DNA of 64,000 nt from CAIQJJ01 sp964606085 (GTDB lineage: Bacteria; Chloroflexota; Anaerolineae; Anaerolineales; UBA4823). The notes below the pieces were generated by a model, which did not search any database, had not been told where the DNA came from, and saw only the letters and a list, made by a program, of their open reading frames with translations. The translations under genes and the position numbers were made by a program. The DNA lies in NCBI GenBank assembly GCA_964606085.1, contig CAZSFD010000005.1, positions 1-64,000 on the forward strand, in the 5' to 3' direction. This document shows positions 8,003 through 17,451 of the stretch, in pieces (positions within the stretch are counted from its first letter, which is position 1; each line of letters begins with the position of its first letter).

Positions 8003-10333
8003 ATGAAAACAAAATTCATCGTTCTCAGCTTTTTCCTCGTCCTGGTGAGCCTCACGTTGCCCCGGCTGCACTCCAGCGCGGCAACGCCAACACTCAATCA
8101 GTCCGCTTCCCAGCCCCCCACCGATCAGATCATCATCCGCTACAACGCAGCCGCAGCCCGTTTCGGCGAGAACGCTGCGCAGGAAGATACGCTCGCCTAC
8201 CTCGCGGCCGCCGCAGGCCTCGAACTGGCTTACGTTCGCCCGATGTCCGGCGAAGCCCACGTCCTCAAACTGCCGCACGCCCTGCCCGAAGCAGACGTGG
8301 CCGCCATTGCCGCCCGCCTGATGACGCTGCCCGAGGTGGCCTATGCCGAACCCGATGCCATCCTCTTCCCCCAGGTCATCCCCAACGATAGCAACTACTC
8401 GGCCCAGTGGCACTTTGCCCCGCCCGGCGGCGATCATTACGGCATCAACGCCCCCGCCGCCTGGGACATTATCACCGGCACAGCCGGGATCGTGGTTGCC
8501 GTGGTAGATACCGGCATTACCGAACACCAGGACCTCGTCGGGCGCACCCTGCCCGGCTACGATTTCGTCACCGATATCCCCTCCGCCAACGACGGCGACG
8601 CCCGCGACGCCAACCCAGCCGACCCCGGCGATTGGGTCACCGCCGCCGAAGCCTCCCTGGTCGGTGGGCCGTTCGAGGGCTGCCCGGTGCGCAATAGCTC
8701 CTGGCACGGCACGCACGTTGCCGGGACGATTGGCGCCGCCGCCAACAACAGCCGCGGCGTGGCCGGCATCAACTGGAACTCGAAAATTCTGCCGGTGCGC
8801 GTCCTGGGCAAATGCGGCGGCTACTCCTCCGACATTGCCGATGGCATGCGCTGGGCGGCTGGTCTGACTGTGACCGGCGTTCCCACCAACACCACACCCG
8901 CTCAAGTTCTCAACCTGAGCCTGGGTGGGGCGGGCGCATGCTTGCAGACCTATCAAGAAGCGGTGGATGCCATCACCGCTGCCGGCGCCACCGTGGTCGT
9001 CAGCGCGGGCAATGAAAATCAAAATTCTGGCGGCTATCGTCCGGGCAACTGCGCCGGCGTCATTACCGTGGCGGCTACCACCCGCACCGGCGGCAAAGCC
9101 TTTTACAGCAACACCGGTGACAATGTCGAAATCAGCGCACCCGGCGGTGAAACGACCATCACTTCCAATGGCGTGTTGTCCACGCTCAACCAGGGTACGC
9201 AAGCGCCCATCTACCCATCCGATTACTATTCTTTTTACCAGGGTACCAGCATGGCCGCACCGCATGTGGCTGGCGTGGCCTCGCTGCTCTATTCGCTTAA
9301 TCCCACCATCTCCCCGGCCCTGGTTGGCAAAATTTTGCAAAGCACCGCCACCCACTTTCCGCTTGGCAGCGCCTGCACCACGCAGACGTGCGGTGCGGGC
9401 ATCGTCAACGCTGGCGAGGCCGTCAGGCAGCCCTTCCTTTCGGGCGTCTCCCTGTCCTCCTGGGGCGATGCCATCACGCAAACCCAGCTAACCGTGCAGG
9501 GTGCCAATTTTGCCATCAGTTCCACCATCTTGCTCAGCGGCGCGCCCATCACCACCACCTTCATCAGCCCGCAAGCGCTGCGTGCTAACCTGACCATTTC
9601 CGATATCGTCACCACCACCGCTCGCCTGGTCAGCGTTCAGACCATCTATCCCGCCGGCCATTACACTTCCACTTCGCTCGGCCTGTTCCAAACCTACCTG
9701 CCCCTGGTGACCAATGGCTATGGCTGGCAAACTGTGTTCGCCGATGGCTTCGAGAGCGGCCTTTCGGCCTCCTGGATGGTGACCGACACGACCAAATCGG
9801 GCTACGCCTGGGGGCAAAGCGCCTGCAAAGCGTTGCAAGGCAGCGCCAGCGCCTGGGTTTTGGCCGGTGGCAGCAAAGGCCCCGCCGCCTGCGGCGCGGA
9901 GTATCTCAACAGCATGAGAAGCTGGATGATCTATGGCGGCGAAAACGGCTTTAGCCTCGAAAAAGCCCTGGCCGCCGATGTCAAAATGGACCTCTGGATC
10001 AACACCGAAACCCACTTCGACACCGTTTGCCTCTACGCTTCCACCAATGGCAGTCAGTTTTTTGGCAACTGCTACTATGGCGGTGTTTCAGCCTGGAGCG
10101 ACCAGACCCTCGACCTGGCCAACGTGCCGACCCTGGGCAGCTTGCTCGGCCAGCCCCAGGTGTGGGTGGCCGTCCTGTTCAAATCGGATACGTCAACCGT
10201 GCGCGCCGAGGGCGCTTTCGTAGATAACTTCATCGTGCGCAAATGCCTGGGCGGCAATTGCACGCCGCCTGCCCCACCCGAGACGCCGCCCGGGTTGAAT
10301 ACCTACCCTTCCGAAGCCGAATGGCTGCCATGA
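8003..10333 (+). CDS. Secreted S8 subtilisin-like protease with C-terminal beta-sandwich domains
   Basis: 776 residues from ATG 8003, which has GGAG 8 nt upstream. The signal peptide ends near residue 26. Propeptide and catalytic domain parallel the preceding gene: Asp169 (AVVDTG), His235 (WHGTHVAGT), Asn337 (SAGN) and Ser416 (GTSMAAPHVAG). The C-terminus differs. An IPT-like segment (about 485-555), the motif YLPLV (565-569), and a Cys-containing jelly-roll-like region (about 575-760, FADGFESGLSASW...) replace the CAP domain. It is predicted extracellular, with the tail probably binding substrate or surface. The stop codon overlaps the ATG of the downstream hydrolase (ATGA), an unexpected coupling of a secreted protease to a cytoplasmic enzyme. 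Confidence 0.9.
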   Translation: MKTKFIVLSFFLVLVSLTLPRLHSSAATPTLNQSASQPPTDQIIIRYNAAAARFGENAAQEDTLAYLAAAAGLELAYVRPMSGEAHVLKLPHALPEADVAAIAARLMTLPEVAYAEPDAILFPQVIPNDSNYSAQWHFAPPGGDHYGINAPAAWDIITGTAGIVVAVVDTGITEHQDLVGRTLPGYDFVTDIPSANDGDARDANPADPGDWVTAAEASLVGGPFEGCPVRNSSWHGTHVAGTIGAAANNSRGVAGINWNSKILPVRVLGKCGGYSSDIADGMRWAAGLTVTGVPTNTTPAQVLNLSLGGAGACLQTYQEAVDAITAAGATVVVSAGNENQNSGGYRPGNCAGVITVAATTRTGGKAFYSNTGDNVEISAPGGETTITSNGVLSTLNQGTQAPIYPSDYYSFYQGTSMAAPHVAGVASLLYSLNPTISPALVGKILQSTATHFPLGSACTTQTCGAGIVNAGEAVRQPFLSGVSLSSWGDAITQTQLTVQGANFAISSTILLSGAPITTTFISPQALRANLTISDIVTTTARLVSVQTIYPAGHYTSTSLGLFQTYLPLVTNGYGWQTVFADGFESGLSASWMVTDTTKSGYAWGQSACKALQGSASAWVLAGGSKGPAACGAEYLNSMRSWMIYGGENGFSLEKALAADVKMDLWINTETHFDTVCLYASTNGSQFFGNCYYGGVSAWSDQTLDLANVPTLGSLLGQPQVWVAVLFKSDTSTVRAEGAFVDNFIVRKCLGGNCTPPAPPETPPGLNTYPSEAEWLP

Positions 10334-11760
10334 TCCTGCTCCAAAACGCCACCCTCATCACCGCCACCGACACTTTCGACGCCGACCTGCTGCTGGATGG
10401 CGAAACCATTGCCGCCATTGGCCCCGGCCTGCACGCCCCTGCCGCCGAGCGCCTCGATTGCACCGGCCTGCTGGCCCTGCCCGGCGGCGTGGACGCCCAC
10501 ACGCACTTCGACCTGCCCATGTTCGGCACCATCTCCTCCGACGACCACTACACCGGCCACAAAGCCGCCGCCATGGGCGGCACCACCACGGTGATAGATT
10601 TCGTCCCCTTGCAAGATGACGGCATCGAAAACTCCATCGCCGCCTGGCGCGCCAAAGCCGACCCCCGGGCTGCCATAGATTTCAGCTTTCACATGAACCT
10701 CACCCGCTGGGATGCCGCCATTGCCGCCGAAATGGCCGGCCTGCCCGCCAGCGGCATCACCAGCATCAAAGTCTTCACCGCCTACAATGGCCGCCTGCGC
10801 CTGGGCGACGGCGAAATTTATCAGGCCATGCGGCGGGCGGCGCAATTGGGCCTGCTGACCCTGTTGCATGCTGAAAATGGGGATGTGATTGAACTACTCA
10901 CCGGCGAGGCGCTGCTGGCTGGTCATACATCCCCTGCCTGGCATGCTCGCACCCGCCCGGCCTGGGGCGCGGTCGAAGCCTCGCTGCGCGGGGCTGCCCT
11001 GGCCGCCCAAACCGGCGCGCCGCTCTACATCGTCCACATGAACGCCGCCGGCGAGGTAGATATGCTGGCCTACGCCCGCCAGAACGGTCTGCCCGTGATG
11101 GGCGAAACCTGTCCGCAGTATCTCTTCTTTACCGAAGATCATTTGCACCGCGCCGATGGCGCCAAATGGGTTTGTTCTCCCCCCATGCGCACCCCCGCCG
11201 ATAACACCCGTCTGTGGCAGGGCCTGAGCGATGGCACGCTGCAAACCATCGCCACCGATCACTGTCCATTTTTTTATGACGGCACCCAGCCGATCCTTTA
11301 CGAAGGCCAGCCGATAGCCATTCCGGGCAAAGAATTGGGCCTGGCAAACGTGGATCGCTCGCCCGACTTCACCAAAATCCCCAATGGACTGCCCGGCGTG
11401 GCCGACCGCTTACCCGTTCTGTGGAGCTATGGCGTGCGTGCCGGGCGCATCACCGCCAACCAATTCGTCGCCCTCACCAGCACCAACCCGGCCAAAATCT
11501 TCGGCCTCTACCCGCGCAAAGGCGCCTTGCTGCCCGGCGCCGACGCTGACATTGTCCTGTGGAATCCCGCCCGCCGAATCACCTACGGCGTGGCCCACGC
11601 CCACCATCGCACCGACTACAACATCTACGAAGGCTGGCAAATGGCCGGTATGCCCGAAAAAGTTTATCTGCGCGGCCGCCTGATCGTAGACGCCGGGCAG
11701 TGGTTGGGCAAAGCGGGGCTGGGCCGTTTTGTGGCACGCCAGGCGGGGGAAGTGTTGTGA
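10330..11760 (+). CDS. hydA: Dihydropyrimidinase/hydantoinase family amidohydrolase
   Basis: A 476-residue cyclic amidohydrolase that opens dihydropyrimidine or hydantoin rings in the cytoplasm. Metal ligands are visible: His57 and His59 (VDAHTHFD), Lys147 as the carbamylated bridge (TSIKVFTAYNG), His180 (LLHAENGD), His236 (YIVHMN) and Asp310 (ATDHCPF). Length and the C-terminal GLYPRKGALLPGADADIVLWNP are typical of D-hydantoinases. The start at 10330 shares four bases (ATGA) with the protease stop; ATG 10321 in the same frame is an alternative. There is no dihydropyrimidine dehydrogenase or carbamoylase nearby. The carbamate kinase/carbamoyltransferase pair at the far end of the window is 51 kb away. 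Confidence 0.9.
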   Translation: MILLQNATLITATDTFDADLLLDGETIAAIGPGLHAPAAERLDCTGLLALPGGVDAHTHFDLPMFGTISSDDHYTGHKAAAMGGTTTVIDFVPLQDDGIENSIAAWRAKADPRAAIDFSFHMNLTRWDAAIAAEMAGLPASGITSIKVFTAYNGRLRLGDGEIYQAMRRAAQLGLLTLLHAENGDVIELLTGEALLAGHTSPAWHARTRPAWGAVEASLRGAALAAQTGAPLYIVHMNAAGEVDMLAYARQNGLPVMGETCPQYLFFTEDHLHRADGAKWVCSPPMRTPADNTRLWQGLSDGTLQTIATDHCPFFYDGTQPILYEGQPIAIPGKELGLANVDRSPDFTKIPNGLPGVADRLPVLWSYGVRAGRITANQFVALTSTNPAKIFGLYPRKGALLPGADADIVLWNPARRITYGVAHAHHRTDYNIYEGWQMAGMPEKVYLRGRLIVDAGQWLGKAGLGRFVARQAGEVL

Positions 11761-11793
11761 TCGCCGGTCGAGCCTGTCGAGACCTGGTTTCTA

Positions 11794-11812
11794 CGGCGAG
11801 CGAAATTCGCCG
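11794..11812. repeat. Short hairpin in convergent spacer
   Basis: CGGCGA (11794-11799) and TCGCCG (11807-11812) pair around GCGAAAT, within a 93-base gap between convergent genes. Upstream, GGTCGAGCCTGTCGAGACC also has near-palindromic ends. It is probably a REP-like or bidirectional termination element. Confidence 0.4.
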
Positions 11813-11853
11813 CTCAACCAGCCCGTTTTCCTGAAGTGGCATTATCAACAGGG

Positions 11854-14800
11854 TCACTTCACGAGGAGAGGCAGATAGACCTCCTGATGTGGTTGGGGGG
11901 GGGATGTTTGGGTCGGCGTGGCCGTGCCGGTGCCTGTGTTGGTGGGGGTGGGAGTTGATGTTGGCGTTTCGCTTGCGGTGGGCGTGGGGGTGAATGTGGC
12001 GGTGGGGGTCGGGGTGAAAGTTGGCGTTTCGGTTGCGGTGGGTGTGGGGGTGGGTGTGGCGGTGGGGGTTGGAGTGGATGTTGGCGTTTCGGTTTCGGTG
12101 GGCGTGGGGGTGGANNNNNNNNNNNNNNNNNNNNNNNNNNNNNNNNNNNNNNNNNNNNNNNNNNNNNNNNNNNNNNNNNNNNNNNNNNNNNNNNNNNNNN
12201 NNNNNNNNNNNNNNCGGTGGGGGTTGGAGTGGATGTTGGCGTTTCGGTTTCGGTGGGCGTGGGGGTGGATGTGTCGGTGGGAGTTGGGGTGAATGTTGGC
12301 GTTTCGGTTTCGGTTGGCGTTGGCGTGGCGGTTGGCTCGATGGCGTGGGTGGTGAGTTGGGCCGTGGCGCGGATGGCTGGTTCGGCCTGTGAAATCACAT
12401 TAATCAGAGCTGCATCACTTTCTCCAGGCAGGGCGCTGATGGGGATGGTTACACCGACCTGGGTGGTCGTGCTTGCACCCGCGGCGAGTGGCCCAATTGT
12501 TGTCGGCGCTGTCACCGGCCAGGCTGCGCTGGCGGTGATGGTGAAGGTTTCGGCAATATCGCTGGTGTTGGTGATGTTCAGCGTGTATGTCACGGTCTCG
12601 CCAGGCACGCCCTGGCTGCTGGCCTGTGCGGGAGAAACCAGCACGCCGAAGGAAGGCTGCGTGTAGCGCAAGTTGACGCGTAGTTGGCCCAGGTCGCCTG
12701 GCGTGGCGGGCTGCGTGCCGAGCGTCAGCAAGCCATACCAGCGTTGACCTTCTTGCAGGCTGGGTTCATTCCAGTCAATCTGAATGGCAAAGGGTTGGTT
12801 GGCCGGCACACCGGCCAGTTCGCCAACGCTCAAGTTACCCACCGTGCCAGAAACGACTATTCCCAGGGCTATTTCGACATCGTCATTGGCGCCTGGCGTG
12901 CTGGAAAGCTGGTTTTGTATTACCAGCCAGTAGTCGCCTGCTGGCGGGTTGGCTAGTTCGCACGTTCCCAGGGCGGTGTAATCGGCGGTGGCGCACAGCA
13001 GACTGCCTGTGCCGGGCGTGCTGCCGCTGCCCAAGAACAGCACCAGGGTCTGGGCGTCATTGCCGGTGACTTCGGCGACCAGCCGCACGGTATCGGTTGG
13101 CACGCTGAACAGGTGGGTGAACGTGCCGCCATCGCCATTGAAGGGGGAATCGGGGCTGGGGTCTTGCGGCAGTGTGGCGCTCAGGGGAGAGGCCAGGCTC
13201 ATTCCGGCCACGTTTGCAGCCAGGGTGATCACTTCGTGGGCGGAGAGCAGCCCACTCACGGTCTGGCTGCCGTCGCGTAAAAATGTTTCGATTTCCACCC
13301 ATTCGGGAATACGCGCCGCCGCCGGGACAATCGCCAGCGGTAGCTGTTGCCGGGCTGCGCCAGCCACTGCCGGGTTGAGCAGCACGGCGCCGAAAACGGC
13401 CTGGGCAGCGGGTAGATCGCCGACCTGGGCGGTGATGGTGATGACCTGCGATGCTCCCGGGGCGAGGCTGAATTGGGCGGGCGAGGCGGTCAGCGTGAGC
13501 GTGGGAACGCTGGTGTAAAAGGTGATGCTGTAGGTGGCGGTTTCGGTCAGCACGCTGGTCAGCGTGCGCTGCCAGGTGCAGGCGGTGACGCAGGCGTGGT
13601 TGACCAGGCCGGGTGTGTTGAGCGTCTTTGGGTCGCCGCCGCTGGCCGGGTTGGCGGCCAGATAGTGGGCAGGCGTTTCATCGAGCAGCAGCCCGGCCTG
13701 GCTGGCCTGGGCCAGGTCGAGCCGCCCGCCGCCGCTGTCGTAGGGGGTGGCGGGCAGCAGGGTGTTGTTGTCCTCCGCTTGCATCGTCCACCACGGAAAA
13801 GCGGTGGTCAGCAGGGCGGCGTTGACCTGGGCGGGCGTCCAGGTGGGGTGGAGGGCCATCAGCAGTGCGGCAGAACCGGCGGTATGCGGCGATGCTTGCG
13901 AGGTGCCGTTGTAACGGGCGTATTGCGTGGGCGTGCGAAAAGCGCCCAGGATGTTGTAGCCGGGGGCGCTGTAATCGGGCTTGAAGGTTTCCCAATCGCT
14001 TGGGCCGCGCGAACTGTTGCGGGTGATGATGTCGGCGAAGGCGGTGCGGCTTTCGGCTTCGATTTTGGCGCGAATGCGCACGGTAACGGTCAGCGGGGCC
14101 TGGGCATCCAGGTAGGAACGCAGCGCCAGGCCGTCGGAGTAGTTGAGGGTGACTGCCGGGCGGGTTGCGCCGCTGGCCGCCAGCGTAGGCGGTGCGCCGT
14201 CGCGGTCATAGATCAGCACGACCGCCGCAGCCTGGGCGCTGGCAGCGTTATTGACCTTGGTGGTCAACGAGCAACTGGCGCTGTGGGTCAGCAGGGCAAT
14301 TTTGTTGCTGAAAAAGGTGGGATTGCTGAAAGGGGTGCAGCCGGTCAGGTTGGCCGGGTCGTAGGCGATCTCACGAATTAAATCGCTTAAGATGGTTGGC
14401 GAGGAGGTGGTGTAACCGGCGACGATGGCTTGCAGGGTGTCGGTGTAGGGTTGTGTTACATCCAGGCTGCGGGCGAAGGTGCGTGGATGGGTGGACATGC
14501 CCACCGTGGCAACCCAGGGGCCGGTTTTCTTGACCGTGTTGGCGGCGGGGCCGTCGTTGTCGGCGGAAACGGCGACGAAGATGCCGGCGCTGGTGGCATC
14601 GAGCAGGGCCAGGTCAACCGGGTCGTTCCAGGGATCGTCGCTGCCAGAGATGGAGTAGTTCAGCACATGCACGCCATCGGCCACGGCCTGGTTGATGGCG
14701 GCCAGGATGGCGCTGGTGGGGCAGGTTGGGTTGCAGACTTTGTAGGCGATCAGGTTGGCATGGGGGGCCACGCCGGAGATCAGGTGATTGGTGGGGCCGG

Positions 14801-15608
14801 TGCTCCAATTGGATATGGTGGCGGTATGCACATTGCCCGCGGCGATGCTGGCGACATTGGAGCCGTGACCATTGCTGTCTTCGGGGGTGGTGGCGGTGGG
14901 GTGGAAATTGTAGGCGGCGATCAGCTTGTCATTGCAGAAGGTTGGGTCGCTCAGGCAATGCCCGGCATAGATGCCGCTGCCCCACGGGTTGGTGTGATCG
15001 TAGCCATCGGCGGCGAGGTCTGCAAAGGAGGGGTGGGCGTGGTTGATGCCGGTATCTACGATGCCGATGATCATGCCCTCGCCGCGGGTGGCCTGGCTTG
15101 CGGGGGTGTTGCCCTGCCAGATGTCGTCGGCGTTGATCCAGGTTGGGCCGGTATCGCTGCTGGGGTGACGCAGGGTATCGGGGTAGATGGCCTGCACGCC
15201 AGGCAGGGCGGCCATATTTTCGGCTTCTTCTGGGCTGATTTCAACGACGATGGCATTGAGAACGTAGGTGTAGCGCAGGATGGGCTGGATGTGGCGGCCA
15301 ATTTTGCGCGTAGCCAGTTCGACCCAGGCGTCTTGCGTTTGCTGCAAAGAAGCACCATAGGCAATGACTTCTGGGGCGTCTGGTGCGATACGGGCGTTGC
15401 TGTTGTGCCGTGGGGCCGTGGCGGCCAGGCCGTCTTGTTGGCCTTCGTAGCGGGCCAGTGCGGGTTGGTGGAATTGGATGATGTAGCGGCGCGCCTGCCC
15501 GGCAGCCGCCTGGCGGCCCATGCCGTTGGCCGAAGCAGCGACGACCGTAAGTAACCCCCCGAGGCCGAACAGCCCAATCACGATAGCGAAACACAGATAG
15601 CGTTTCAT
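11854..15608 (-). CDS. Large secreted S8 protease with PA insert and Thr-Pro tail (contains assembly gap)
   Basis: Starts at MKRYLCFAIVIGLFGLGGLL (signal peptide to about 29). A propeptide-like region (to about 150) precedes a cucumisin-like S8 domain: Asp185 (IVDTG), His248 (SNGHGS), Asn351 (SADN) and Ser570 (NGTSQASPHTAG). A PA-type insert lies at about 400-500. Fn3-like and beta-sandwich regions follow, then Thr-Pro-Glu repeats. The gene is interrupted by 100 N, which shifts the apparent frame. Reading the Thr-Pro frame beyond the gap gives a continuous tail ending in HQEVYLPLLVK and a TGA at 11854-11856, so this end replaces the out-of-frame stop at 11859. True length is about 1,200 residues. 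Probably extracellular or wall-associated. Confidence 0.85.
11915..12350. repeat. Thr-Pro coding tandem repeat interrupted by N gap
   Basis: Degenerate units of about 54 bp (plus-strand wording GGTGGGGGTTGGAGTGGATG then TTGGCGTTTCGGTTTCGG) encode (P-T-x)n linkers of the minus-strand protease. Low complexity explains the assembly break. Confidence 0.85.
12115..12214. other. Assembly gap (100 N)
   Basis: Exactly 100 N, the conventional placeholder for a gap of unknown size. The 55 bases before it (12060-12114) are identical to the 55 bases after it (12215-12269), as expected for contig ends sharing one k-mer. The gap is therefore probably spurious or hides extra repeat units. It lies wholly inside the protease gene. 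Confidence 0.97.
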
Positions 15609-15620
15609 ACAAGCTCGCCA

Positions 15621-15722
15621 TGCCGGGCGTTCGCCCACACGTTCAAAGGATGGAAATGGGCTGGATTCCGTGGCGCAAGTCTCTGACTTGCGTCGCTTGC
15701 AAGTCAGAGACTTGCGCCACGG
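15621..15722. repeat. Dispersed palindromic element, copy 2
   Basis: A lead (15621-15659) similar to 7792-7830 is followed by a perfect 24-bp inverted repeat (15668-15691 and 15699-15722) with a 7-nt loop, stem wording CCGTGGCGCAAGTCTCTGAC. It lies between the CBS gene and the large protease, both on the minus strand, so it may end CBS transcription. The stem is unrelated to copy 1. Confidence 0.7.
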
Positions 15723-15752
15723 GTTGAGCAACATGAGCGCCTTGGGCCGCGC

Positions 15753-16184
15753 TCAGCGTCCAACGATGTAGTTTTCCAGGTGTTCGATCAGATATTCTTG
15801 TTCAGCAATGATTGATTTGACCACATCGCCAATCGAAATGAACCCCACCAGCTTGCCATCTTCCATCACGGGCAGATGGCGAATTTTCTTTTCGGTCATC
15901 ACCACCATGCACTCGGCCACGGTTGTGGCAGGTGTGACGCATTGCACGCGACGCGTCATAATTTCGCTGACTGGCGTGCTTTTGGATGATTTGCCCATCA
16001 GGATGACCTTGCGGGCATAATCGCGTTCCGAAAAGATGCCGACCACATCGCCATTGTCCAGCACCACCAGTGCGCCGATGCCTTTCTCGGCCATGAGTTG
16101 CAACGCATCATAGACGCTGGTTTCTGGTGTAACCGACCATACCTGATCACCTTTGGTTTGCAGAATCTGCTTGACGATATTCAT
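15753..16184 (-). CDS. CBS-domain pair protein
   Basis: A 143-residue cytoplasmic protein made of two CBS domains and little else: WSVTPETSVYDALQLMAEKGIGALVVLDNGDVVGIFSERDYARKV (about 15-60) and CVTPATTVAECMVVMTEKKIRHLPVMEDGKLVGFISIGDVVKSI (about 82-126). Such stand-alone Bateman modules bind adenine nucleotides and act as sensors; the ligand is not deducible. AAGGAC lies upstream of the ATG. It is isolated from its neighbours, so no partner is suggested. Confidence 0.92.
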   Translation of the reverse strand: MNIVKQILQTKGDQVWSVTPETSVYDALQLMAEKGIGALVVLDNGDVVGIFSERDYARKVILMGKSSKSTPVSEIMTRRVQCVTPATTVAECMVVMTEKKIRHLPVMEDGKLVGFISIGDVVKSIIAEQEYLIEHLENYIVGR

Positions 16185-16254
16185 GGCTTGTCCTTTCTGT
16201 GTTTGTCGAGATTTTGGCAGCCGGGTATGCCCATAGCATACCGAAAAATGACGG

Positions 16255-17451
16255 TCAGGGCAAGGGGCAGAGCGCTTCTTTGGCCTGCCGGATGTGAATC
16301 TGATCGTGGCGGTTGATCACCCCGGCCATTTCGAGCAAACTGGTTGGCCCCAAGATGGCGTGGCGTGCCTGAAGCTGCCAGGCGTCGGCAGGCAGCGCGT
16401 CAAGCAGGGCCAACGTCTGGCTGCGCGCCTGGATGAATGCCTGCAACGCCGCCGGGCCGTCTTGACTGGCGTATTGGCGCTCGCTGACCCAGGCATCGGT
16501 GTCCATGCCTGGCAGGAAGGGGGCATCGTCCGATAGGATTTTGCGCAAGCGGGGCAGGTTCACTTCGCGTTCGGCGTCGCGCAGGTGGCAGGCGATTTCG
16601 GTCAAATTCCAGCCTTTGGCCGGCGGGCGTTGATCCCAAGCCGCGGTGCTGATGCCACCGGCCAGCGAAGCCAGCGCGGCCGGCGTGGCGCGCAAATTGG
16701 CCTGGAGGGCTTGCGGCGCTGAGAAATTGGGCAGCAAATCTTCCCATTCGCGGCTGTCCAGCCAGGCGATCAGGTCGTTCAGACGGCCTTGCAGGCGAAT
16801 GTCGGTGCGCGCTTCTGCAGCGTGGGCGTTTTGACCAACCCAGTACATGCTGATGCCCGCGCCGCGGGCGGCGGCGTAATCGTGTTCGAGGCTGTCACCT
16901 ACCATCAGCACCGGGCCTTCGGGCCAACCCATTTGCCCCAGGAACTCGGTCAGAAAGGCCGGGTTGGGCTTGGCAAAGTGGAAAGTTTCGTAGGACGGGA
17001 TCAAGGCAAACGGATAGCCCGCCAGCCCTGCCCAGGCGACGCGCTGTTCGATGGCGGTACGGGGGAAGAGCGGGTTGGTGGCGATGCCCACGCCAAACCC
17101 GGCTCGCAGTGCCTTCTCCACCAATGCCTGGGCTTGCGGGTGTGGGCGGGTGAGGCTTTGCAGGTGCGGGAAATCTTCGGCGTAGTAGGCTTCCAGCAGG
17201 GGGCGAAGGGTTTCCTTGTCTACGTCCAGGGCCGGGTAGAAAGCCGCGTCGAAGGTCTGTTCGAGCGTTTGCGCCGGCGAGGTATTGGCAGACATCACGC
17301 TGGTGGCGGCCAGCAGGGCTTTCACCATGCGGCCTGGCTCAACCAACGAGGCCAGCCGGGCCGAGAGGCCCTTGAGGTAGGCTGGCAAAAAGGTATCCAT
17401 GTTGTTTTCAAGCAGTGTATCGTCGAGGTCGAGCAGCAGGGTGAGGGTCAT
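16255..17451 (-). CDS. HAD-family phosphatase fused to a DinB-like domain
   Basis: 398 residues. The N-terminal HAD hydrolase (1-235) shows Asp8 and Asp10 (LDLDDTLLE), GIATNPLFP, FAKPNPAFL and the VGDSLEHDYAAARGAG motif. The C-terminal part (about 245-398) is a DinB/YfiT-type four-helix bundle, with its first metal-ligand His in CHLRDAE and the other two in NRHDQIHIRQ. Neither domain is usually fused to the other. HAD domains dephosphorylate small molecules; DinB proteins include thiol-dependent transferases. The gene starts inside the stop of the upstream Cys-rich gene (ATGA overlap), so the two are co-translated. Confidence 0.85.
   Translation of the reverse strand: MTLTLLLDLDDTLLENNMDTFLPAYLKGLSARLASLVEPGRMVKALLAATSVMSANTSPAQTLEQTFDAAFYPALDVDKETLRPLLEAYYAEDFPHLQSLTRPHPQAQALVEKALRAGFGVGIATNPLFPRTAIEQRVAWAGLAGYPFALIPSYETFHFAKPNPAFLTEFLGQMGWPEGPVLMVGDSLEHDYAAARGAGISMYWVGQNAHAAEARTDIRLQGRLNDLIAWLDSREWEDLLPNFSAPQALQANLRATPAALASLAGGISTAAWDQRPPAKGWNLTEIACHLRDAEREVNLPRLRKILSDDAPFLPGMDTDAWVSERQYASQDGPAALQAFIQARSQTLALLDALPADAWQLQARHAILGPTSLLEMAGVINRHDQIHIRQAKEALCPLP

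Noticed and set aside
11894..11904. Frameshift in the nine-G run near the protease 3' end
   Set aside because: Counting the run shows the Thr-Pro frame passes through to the YLPLLVK tail without any shift.
11859..12114. Pro-rich C-terminus ending HIRRSICLSS for the large protease
   Set aside because: It results from the 100-N gap shifting frame; the Thr-Pro frame continues cleanly to VYLPLLVK.
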